22,890 nucleotides of DNA from NCBI GenBank assembly GCA_036733305.1, contig DAINAT010000052.1, positions 1-22,890 of the forward strand. The letters run 5' to 3'. Under the pieces are notes generated by a model that did not search any database, had not been told where the DNA came from, and saw only the letters and a program-made list of their open reading frames with translations. Source of the DNA: UBA7672 sp036733305. GTDB lineage: Bacteria > Pseudomonadota > Alphaproteobacteria > Caulobacterales > Hyphomonadaceae. The position numbers and the translations under genes were made by a program. Below are positions 10,926 to 16,407 of this stretch, piece by piece. Position 1 is the stretch's first letter. Every line of letters starts with the position of its first letter.

Positions 10926-10949
10926 GTTACGTTTCCGTTGAAATGTAAC
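10926..10949. promoter_or_regulatory. Palindromic operator for the divergent TetR regulator
   Basis: Half-sites GTTACGTTTC (10926-10935) and GAAATGTAAC (10940-10949) are inverted repeats with one mismatch in 10 bp around a 4-nt centre, giving 24 bp in all. The site sits between the efflux operon and the TetR-family gene, the standard place for a TetR-type operator. It overlaps the predicted -10 of the efflux promoter. A weaker partial palindrome, GTAA-N6-TTAC at 10917-10930, abuts it and could be a second contact. Confidence 0.75.
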
Positions 10950-10969
10950 TATCCGTCCTTGAGTATCAA
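10942..10969 (-). promoter_or_regulatory. Candidate sigma-70 promoter of the efflux operon
   Basis: On the minus strand TTGATA (10969-10964) and TACATT (10947-10942) are spaced 16 nt apart, about 80 nt upstream of the adaptor ATG. The -10 lies inside the 24-bp palindrome, so repressor binding would block it. The match is moderate and read from pattern only. Confidence 0.45.
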
Positions 10970-10999
10970 GGCGCCTGTAGAACGAGTATTTCTATTAAA

Positions 11000-11656
11000 A
11001 TGTCGCAGGAAGATTCGGTCGAAACCACCGCCACTACCGCCCAGGAGCCTGAGGCTGGCCGCGCTGAATTGCGCCGCGCCGCCTTCCTTCGCGCAGCACG
11101 CGATGTCTTCCTCGAGTTCGGCTACGAGCAGGCCAACATGGCCGAGATCGTGCGCCGTGCAGGCGGCTCGCTCTCCACGCTCTATGCCCAGTTCGGCGGC
11201 AAGCAGGGCCTGTTCGAAGCCATGATCGACAGCCGCGTCAGCGAGCTGACCGAGCAGATGGGCGTCCAACTCGCAGCCCATGCGCCCCTTCGCGAAGGTC
11301 TTCAGCGTATCGGTGAGGTTTTCCTGACCAAGCAGACGCAACCCGAAACGCTGGACACGATGCGTCTCATGGTGGCTCAGGCGAAGAAATTCCCGGACGT
11401 TGCCGAACAGTGGGCCAAGCGCGGCCCCGAGGCGATCCGCAAGGCGCTGGCCACCTATCTCGAAGACCGCGTGAAAGCCGGCGAGATCAAGATCGAGAAC
11501 TTCGAGCTGGCCGCCTCGGTCTATTTCGACCTCGTCCGCTCCCGCCTCCAGTTCCGCTCGCTGATGCTGCCGAACTACCGCCCGACCCAGCAGGAAATCC
11601 ACGACCACGTGGAACGCGCTGTGAAGGTCTTCATCGGCGGTATCGGGGCGCTGTAG
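11000..11656 (+). CDS. TetR/AcrR family repressor, AefR-like, of the efflux operon
   Basis: A 218-residue cytoplasmic repressor. After a polar N-terminal tail of about 20 residues comes the TetR helix-turn-helix (about 24-70), with AARDVFLEFGYEQANMAEIV and then the RRAGGSLSTLYAQFGGKQGLF recognition region. The C-terminal ligand and dimerisation half (85-218) resembles AefR-like domains (LREGLQRIGEVFL, AQAKKFPDVAEQW, LATYLEDRV). It is divergent from the EmrAB-like operon, with a 24-bp palindrome between them, so local repression relieved by an efflux substrate is the natural reading. No clear Shine-Dalgarno precedes the ATG at 11000 (an AT-rich TATTTCTATTAAA), so translation may start on a near-leaderless transcript. 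Confidence 0.9.
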   Translation: MSQEDSVETTATTAQEPEAGRAELRRAAFLRAARDVFLEFGYEQANMAEIVRRAGGSLSTLYAQFGGKQGLFEAMIDSRVSELTEQMGVQLAAHAPLREGLQRIGEVFLTKQTQPETLDTMRLMVAQAKKFPDVAEQWAKRGPEAIRKALATYLEDRVKAGEIKIENFELAASVYFDLVRSRLQFRSLMLPNYRPTQQEIHDHVERAVKVFIGGIGAL

Positions 11657-11675
11657 GGCTACGTCGACCGCTTGC

Positions 11676-11704
11676 GGTGCATTTCCGCTCCGCTCCAATG
11701 CACC
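11676..11704. repeat. Hairpin repeat GGTGCATT-loop-AATGCACC
   Basis: GGTGCATT (11676-11683) pairs perfectly with AATGCACC (11697-11704) around a 13-nt loop rich in CCGCTCCGCT. It lies just after the TetR gene. A related hairpin with stem GGTGCATC/GATGCACC occurs at 22552-22570, so this looks like a dispersed repeat rather than a one-off terminator. Confidence 0.6.
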
Positions 11705-11723
11705 CTGCGATCAGCGGTTTAGT

Positions 11724-11768
11724 CCTCATCCTGAGGAGAGCCCGAAGGGCTCGTCTCGAAGGACGAGG
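11724..11768. repeat. CCTCAT...CGAGG palindromic repeat, copy 1
   Basis: Outer stem CCTCATCCT (11724-11732) with AGGACGAGG (11760-11768), one A/C mismatch, encloses an inner GAGCCC-GAA-GGGCTC hairpin. It stands between the converging TetR and crotonase genes and could end either transcript. Two further copies lie at 14391-14435 and 14461-14507. Confidence 0.75.
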
Positions 11769-11774
11769 GCGTGC

Positions 11775-12554
11775 TCACTTCCCCTTGAAGTCCCCCGCGC
11801 GGCGCTCGCTCACGGCACGCACGCCTTCCTTGAAGTCATCCGTCTTCATCAGCCACTGCTGCTCGCTAAACTCGTGAGCCGTCGCGGCTCGCACGCCGGC
11901 GGGCAGATCGCCACGCAGCGTCTTGCGGGTTGAGCGGATCGCCAGCGGTGCATTCTCCGCAATCGTCGCCGCCATGGTCTGCGCGCGGCCGAGCAGGCGG
12001 GACTGATCGACCAGATCATCCACCAGCCCCATCTCCAGCGCCTCCGATCCATCATAGCGGTCGCCGCTCAGGAACATCATGCTCGCATTCTGCCGCCCGA
12101 TCAGGCGTGGCAGGGTGTAGGTGAGGCCGAAGCCGGGATGGAAACCCAGCTTGGTGAAGTTCGCCGCAAAGCGCGCCTCGGGCGCCGCCACGCGGAAATC
12201 TCCGATCATCGCCAGCCCCAGCCCCGCGCCAATCGCCGCGCCCTGAACCGCCACCACGATCGGCAGCTCGGTCGAGAACAGGCGCACGGCCTGATCATAC
12301 AGCGGATTGACCATCCGCTCCGGTATCGGCCCCTCGCTCGTGCGGTTGGCCAGATCAGCGCCCGAGCAGAAAATCTTGCCCGCCGTCGCCAGCACCACCG
12401 CGCGGCTCACGCCATCCTTGTCCAGCGCCTCCAGCACATCCGCCAGATCGCGCATCAGCTCCACGCTCACCGCATTGATCGGCGGCCGATCAATCATGAC
12501 GGTGGCCACAAAGCCATCGCGAGATATGTGCACATCGCCGATGTGGTCGGTCAT
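11775..12554 (-). CDS. Enoyl-CoA hydratase/isomerase family protein (crotonase fold), degenerate active site
   Basis: A 259-residue crotonase-fold protein acting on acyl-CoA thioesters in the cytoplasm. The ATG at 12554 is chosen because GAGGAG lies 9 nt upstream and the family starts here; an in-frame extension would overlap the preceding gene. The oxyanion-hole segments are present: FCSGADL (62-68) and GAAIGAG (105-111), then LPRLIGRQNA. By alignment from memory with rat mitochondrial hydratase, the two catalytic glutamates (144 and 164) correspond to Gly113 in AGLGLAM and Phe133 in ANFTKLGFHPG. A canonical hydratase reaction is therefore doubtful; isomerase, hydrolase or other crotonase chemistry is possible. 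Last gene of an operon with a membrane protein and an acyl-CoA dehydrogenase, which fits degradation of an unusual acid. Confidence 0.88.
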   Translation of the reverse strand: MTDHIGDVHISRDGFVATVMIDRPPINAVSVELMRDLADVLEALDKDGVSRAVVLATAGKIFCSGADLANRTSEGPIPERMVNPLYDQAVRLFSTELPIVVAVQGAAIGAGLGLAMIGDFRVAAPEARFAANFTKLGFHPGFGLTYTLPRLIGRQNASMMFLSGDRYDGSEALEMGLVDDLVDQSRLLGRAQTMAATIAENAPLAIRSTRKTLRGDLPAGVRAATAHEFSEQQWLMKTDDFKEGVRAVSERRAGDFKGK

Positions 12555-12567
12555 GGCGCTCTGCTCC

Positions 12568-13143
12568 TCAACCCGTGCCGATACTGCTTGCGACCACAAG
12601 GAAGTAGGTGGCTAGCGCCGCGGTGCCGACAGCTGCGATGATCTGCGCCCAACTTGCCCTGACGAGCAAGGCCAACAGCATCAAACATAGCGCGACAAGC
12701 GAAAGCGCCGAGTCACGCAACCACTCGTCGAAGTAGTTCGCAGCTCCGAATGTAAGGTTGCTGAGGATTGATATCAGCCCGATCCCACCGAAGGCACTTA
12801 TATATCCAACCCGCTCCCGTGTATGGAAGTCCTTGAGGTTAATCTCGCCCTCAGATGGAATGTCCGGCGTCACTAGATAGCAAGCGAGGTAGGTGACAAC
12901 GACCGTCGCGACCTTCACCAGCACCGACCAGCCGGGCCATGCATCCATGGCGTGCAGAGACCATTGCGACGCCCAATTTCCTATCGTTATGGCAAAGGCG
13001 CCCCACATCCAGAGCGCGTGCACGATCGAGACTTTTACACGTTGCCGGTTGCGGATCAGCCCTGCGATGCCTGCCAGCAGGTGTGCGATCGCCAGCGATC
13101 CGATCACCGAGTAAAGCGCGAAGACAAACTCGAAAATGCTCAA
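12568..13143 (-). CDS. Hypothetical multi-pass membrane protein
   Basis: I do not recognise a characterised family. The 191-residue protein has about six hydrophobic segments (near 6-28, 42-62, 72-92, 114-132, 146-162 and 167-185) and short polar loops, the longest at 93-112. The opening SIFEFVFALYSVIGSLAIAHLL resembles the start of a widespread uncharacterised alphaproteobacterial membrane family. For that reason I choose the TTG at 13143, which overlaps the TGA of the acyl-CoA dehydrogenase gene as TTGA; a GTG at 13179 would add 12 residues. It ends 13 nt before the crotonase ATG, so it is embedded in that operon and probably translationally coupled. Its G+C content looks slightly lower than its neighbours', which may mean a later insertion. 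The role is unknown. Confidence 0.75.
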   Translation of the reverse strand: MSIFEFVFALYSVIGSLAIAHLLAGIAGLIRNRQRVKVSIVHALWMWGAFAITIGNWASQWSLHAMDAWPGWSVLVKVATVVVTYLACYLVTPDIPSEGEINLKDFHTRERVGYISAFGGIGLISILSNLTFGAANYFDEWLRDSALSLVALCLMLLALLVRASWAQIIAAVGTAALATYFLVVASSIGTG

Positions 13144-14306
13144 CGCTTCAACCCCAACAAATTCCGCGCCACTACCCACTTATGCACTTCGGTCGGGCCG
13201 TCATAGATGCGCATCGTCCGCATCTGCGCCTGCATGAGCGCGAGCGGCAGTTCCTTGGTCATGCCCATGGCGCCGTACATCTGCATGGCGTGGTCGAGCA
13301 CTTCGTAGGCCATCTCTGTCGCATACGCTTTCACAGCGGAAATCTCGGTGCGCACGTCAGCGCCCTTGTCGAGCTTCCATGCCGTTTCATACGTCATCAG
13401 CGTGGCCGCCTTGATCTTGGTATAGGCGTCCGCGATCCACCACTGGATTGCCTGGCGGTTGGCCAGCGGTTCGCCGAACACCACGCGCTGCGGTGCATAG
13501 TCCAGCATCATGTCGAGCGCACGCTGCGCCATGCCGATCGACCAGCTCGCCATCTGCAGCCGCCGCGTCGAGAGCCGCACCTGCATCGGCGCAAAGCCCT
13601 GTCCCTCAACGCCCAGCAGGTTCGCCGCCGGTACGCGACAATTCTCCAGCGCCACCTCATAGGTGAACTGCCCGCCCAGCATCGGGATACGGCGCAGCAC
13701 GTTGAAGCCTGGCGTGCCCTTGTCGACCAGGAACGCGCTGATGCCGCCACGCGCACCCTTCTGCTTGTCGGTGACGGCCATCAGGATGGTGAAGTCCGCC
13801 TCCTGCGCGCGGCTGATCCAGATCTTGCGGCCATTGATGATCCACTCATCGCCCTCGCGTACCGCACGCGTGATCATCGCAGCAGGATCGGCCCCCGCAC
13901 CCGGCTCCGAAATGCCGATGGCCGAGACGGTGCCCTTCTGCACATACGGCGCGAGATAGCGCTCACGCTGATCCTCGTTCACCGTTGCCATCAGCATGCG
14001 CAGGTTCGGCGAGTCCGGGGGCAGGTGGTAGGGAACGCACGTCTTCCCCATCTCGATATTGACACCGATCATCGCAACCGCAGGCAAGTCCGCCCCGCCG
14101 ACATCCTCCGGCGCATCAAGACCCCACAGCCCCATATCTCGCGAGCGCGTATCAATCCGGTCGCGCTCCTCGTGAGACAGGTAAGCCCCCTGTCCCTGCG
14201 CATCCCGCTCCAGCACCTTGCCTTCGAGCGGTATCAACATCTCGCGCACAAACCGCTGCACGAGGTCGCGCAGCAAGCGATGATCTTCGCTCAGCTCGAA
14301 GTCCAT
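13140..14306 (-). CDS. Acyl-CoA dehydrogenase family protein
   Basis: A 388-residue FAD enzyme expected to introduce an alpha-beta double bond into an acyl-CoA. The ATG at 14306 follows GGGAG by 8 nt and starts MDFELSEDHRLLRDLVQRF, a typical N terminus for the family; an upstream in-frame extension is only translated repeat DNA. Visible landmarks are AIGISEPGAGAD (FAD/substrate loop), ISRAQEADFTILMAV, YGAMGMTKELPL near 350, and the C-terminal RIYDGPTEVHKWVVARNLL. The position that is the catalytic glutamate in medium-chain enzymes (IYEG) is Asp369 here, as in ACAD10/11-like proteins, so chain-length preference may differ. First gene of the operon with the membrane protein and crotonase. It is likely part of a fatty- or branched-acid catabolic unit. 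Confidence 0.92.
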   Translation of the reverse strand: MDFELSEDHRLLRDLVQRFVREMLIPLEGKVLERDAQGQGAYLSHEERDRIDTRSRDMGLWGLDAPEDVGGADLPAVAMIGVNIEMGKTCVPYHLPPDSPNLRMLMATVNEDQRERYLAPYVQKGTVSAIGISEPGAGADPAAMITRAVREGDEWIINGRKIWISRAQEADFTILMAVTDKQKGARGGISAFLVDKGTPGFNVLRRIPMLGGQFTYEVALENCRVPAANLLGVEGQGFAPMQVRLSTRRLQMASWSIGMAQRALDMMLDYAPQRVVFGEPLANRQAIQWWIADAYTKIKAATLMTYETAWKLDKGADVRTEISAVKAYATEMAYEVLDHAMQMYGAMGMTKELPLALMQAQMRTMRIYDGPTEVHKWVVARNLLGLKR

Positions 14307-14390
14307 GGTCCATCTCCCGCCCGGTCTGCGCCGGGTGTGATGAGGATGGACCTGTGTTTTGGGGAAGGGAAGTGGCGTCGCGAAGCACGC

Positions 14391-14507
14391 CCTCGTCCTT
14401 CGACGGGCGGCCCTGCGGGCCTGCTCAGGATGAGGGCTACACAACCGTTAGCAGTTTAGCCCTCATGGTGAGCAGGCGGCAAAGCCGCCGTCCGTCGAAC
14501 CACGAGG
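14391..14507. repeat. CCTCAT...CGAGG palindromic repeat, copies 2 and 3 as an inverted pair
   Basis: Copy 2, inverted, has outer arms at 14391-14399 and 14427-14435 with inner stem GGCCC-TGC-GGGCC. Copy 3, direct, has outer arms CCTCATGGT (14461-14469) and ACCACGAGG (14499-14507) with inner stem GGCGGC-AAA-GCCGCC. Flanking ACGCCC/GGGCGT bases extend the match. Relative to copies 1 and 2, copy 3 swaps CCT/AGG for GGT/ACC on both sides of the outer stem, which preserves pairing. The pair fills the 210-bp gap between the amidohydrolase and the acyl-CoA dehydrogenase gene and could attenuate read-through. Confidence 0.8.
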
Positions 14508-14516
14508 GCGTAAGCC

Positions 14517-15551
14517 CTACAACCCCAACCGATAGAACCTGTTCGCCGTCCCGAAGAACAGCTCGTGCTTCTCGTCCTTGCTCGCCCCCTTCGCGGTCAA
14601 CTTCAGCGCGTTCCACAACGTCGGATAATCGCAGCTTACTTCATCGACCGGGAAGTTGCTCTCGAACATTGCCCGCTTCGGCCCGAACGCCTCGATGCAC
14701 GTTTCGATATACGGCCCCCATTCTTGCGCCAGTTGCTCCGACGATGCGCGCGGCTCCGACAACATCGACGGGAAATTGCAGAACGGCATGGCGAGGCCGC
14801 CGAGCTTCACATGCACGTTCGGGCTTTTCGCCAGCTCGCGGATATTCTCGCGCCAGATGCTGAAGCGCTCCGGCATCCGCCCCTTGTAGCTGCCAACACC
14901 CAGCGGCGTGCCGACATGATCGAGCACGATCGGTGTTTCGGGGAATTGCCGCGCCAGATCGATCAGCTCCGGCAATTGGGGCTCCATCATCCACGCATCG
15001 AACGACAGGCCGCGCTTGCCCAGCTCCGCAAAGCCCTCGCGGAATTTCGGCTCCATCATCACGCCCGCCGGATTGCGGGCCAGCGGACCCAGCACGTCAG
15101 GATCGTGATCGAACGAGGTCGAGCGGCGAATGCCCTTGAAGCGCGCGCCGCCCGCCATCGCATGCGCATCCAGCACGCGGCCGACATCCGCGCCCGCCAG
15201 CAGCTCAGCGGTCGAGACGATGCCGGCGCACGCCAGCGTCTTGCCATAGAGCCCGCTCGCCGCCATTGCCGCGACGCCGTTGACGAACTCCGTCTCGCCC
15301 ACCGGCTTCATCTCGTTCGGTCCGTCGGCGCGATACATGGAGCGGCATTCGAGATAGACCGTCGCCACGATGTTGTGGCCCGAGCTGGTATCTTCCAGCA
15401 GCTGGTCGAGCAGATAGTGGCCCTTGCGATAGCTGATGTGATCGAACCCGTGCACCGGCGGCGGAAGCAGGTGCATCACGGGCCGTCGATCCCACAGATG
15501 GTGGTGCGGGTCGATGATCGGCAGATCGGGATCGATGATGGCTTCGGGCAT
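14517..15551 (-). CDS. Amidohydrolase family protein (Amidohydro_2, TIM-barrel metal hydrolase)
   Basis: A 344-residue cytoplasmic metal-dependent hydrolase of the COG3618-like group, which includes L-fuconolactonase and 2-pyrone-4,6-dicarboxylate hydrolase relatives. The ATG at 15551 follows AGGAAG by about 7 nt; a longer frame upstream overlaps the previous gene and lacks family residues. The N-terminal metal motif is IIDPHHHLWD (12-21). Further conserved points are TVYLECR (64-70), VLDHVGTP (209-216) with the metal or substrate histidine 212, and FESNFPVD (296-303), whose Asp303 is the expected catalytic acid. Likely substrates are lactones or aromatic ring-cleavage products, but this is inference. 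It follows the exported HExxH protein by 53 nt and may share its transcript. Confidence 0.88.
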   Translation of the reverse strand: MPEAIIDPDLPIIDPHHHLWDRRPVMHLLPPPVHGFDHISYRKGHYLLDQLLEDTSSGHNIVATVYLECRSMYRADGPNEMKPVGETEFVNGVAAMAASGLYGKTLACAGIVSTAELLAGADVGRVLDAHAMAGGARFKGIRRSTSFDHDPDVLGPLARNPAGVMMEPKFREGFAELGKRGLSFDAWMMEPQLPELIDLARQFPETPIVLDHVGTPLGVGSYKGRMPERFSIWRENIRELAKSPNVHVKLGGLAMPFCNFPSMLSEPRASSEQLAQEWGPYIETCIEAFGPKRAMFESNFPVDEVSCDYPTLWNALKLTAKGASKDEKHELFFGTANRFYRLGL

Positions 15552-15604
15552 GTGGCGCTTCCTGTTATGCGCCGACACTCCGACAATTCTGCGGGAAGGG
15601 AAAG

Positions 15605-16225
15605 CTACTGCTTCGCGGCCTGGCGTTCGCGATACCAGGCGACGAACGCCTTCGCCCGCTCGCCGGCCTCCGCCTCGACATCGCGCCAAGCATAGGCATA
15701 GCGCGCCGCGAAGCCGCTCACGCCCCATTCCGTGTATTGCTGCACGTGGTGCAGCTCATGCGCCCACAGCGCCAGCGAGCCGACATAGCTCTCATCCTTG
15801 AACACCACCGTGTCGATCAAGGTCACAGCCGCGGCGTTGCCATTGCGGATCGCAAAACCGGCCACGCCCGACGGGCTGACGTCGCCGATCACATAGCGCA
15901 CATTTTCCAGCGCCTCGGGCGAATAGAACGGGATCAGCCCGCGCTTCACTTCATCGGGCATCGGCTTGCCGCCGGGCCGCAGATTGTCGCGCGAGCGTTG
16001 CAGCGCCGAAGCAAACGTTTCGGTGAGAATGTTGGAGGCGTACTCCGCCTGAATCGTCATGAAGCCGTGCGTGAAGTCGACCAGCATGGCGTGCGCGCCG
16101 GTGGGTTCCGGGGCCGGGCGCGTGTTGACCGCACTCGCAGCCGCCGTATTCGGAGCGGTTTGCGCCATAACGGGAGCGCCAAGCGCAAGCATAGCCGCGA
16201 GGGAGAAGAGAACAGGACGCTTCAA
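15605..16225 (-). CDS. Exported HExxH putative metallopeptidase-like protein (DUF4157-like)
   Basis: A 206-residue protein with a signal peptide ending near APVMAQ (residues 1-22), so probably periplasmic. LWAHELHHVQQY (153-164) holds the zinc-binding HExxH (His156, Glu157, His160) followed by VxQ, as in DUF4157-type domains. Acidic residues in DVEAEAGER (182-190) are candidates for the third ligand. The preceding segment (about 98-145) is beta-rich. I start it at the TTG at 16225, where GGGGA lies just upstream and the signal peptide begins at once; the next upstream TTG at 16300 would bury the signal peptide behind 25 residues. Whether it cleaves proteins is unknown. It is followed at 53 nt by the amidohydrolase. 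Confidence 0.8.
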   Translation of the reverse strand: MKRPVLFSLAAMLALGAPVMAQTAPNTAAASAVNTRPAPEPTGAHAMLVDFTHGFMTIQAEYASNILTETFASALQRSRDNLRPGGKPMPDEVKRGLIPFYSPEALENVRYVIGDVSPSGVAGFAIRNGNAAAVTLIDTVVFKDESYVGSLALWAHELHHVQQYTEWGVSGFAARYAYAWRDVEAEAGERAKAFVAWYRERQAAKQ

Positions 16226-16280
16226 GATATCCCCGACTCGGTAAGATGGCTCGAAAAGTGGACTCGATACGTTGGGACCT

Positions 16281-16362
16281 ACCCGTCCAAGACTAAGCAA
16301 TCAGTTTCACCGATCGCCCATGAATGGGCCCTGAATGTGGCGGGCGTCCCGACCCGTCCAAG
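16281..16362. repeat. Short direct repeats and hairpin between uvrC and the HExxH gene
   Basis: ACCCGTCCAAG occurs at 16281-16291 and again at 16352-16362. Between them GCCCAT (16316-16321) and ATGGGC (16324-16329) form a small palindrome. The region lies after the uvrC stop on the minus strand and before the exported-protein gene, and no T-run follows. It may hold an operator or promoter; the function is unclear. Confidence 0.35.
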
Positions 16363-16407
16363 CCCTTATAAATCGAGGTGTTCTGCTCGCCTCAACCGCT
16401 GCTTGCC

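Noticed and set aside
12939..14459. A 506-codon plus-strand frame opposite the acyl-CoA dehydrogenase
   Set aside because: It is an Arg/His-rich antisense shadow. It runs across two genes and repeat DNA, which no single protein would do.
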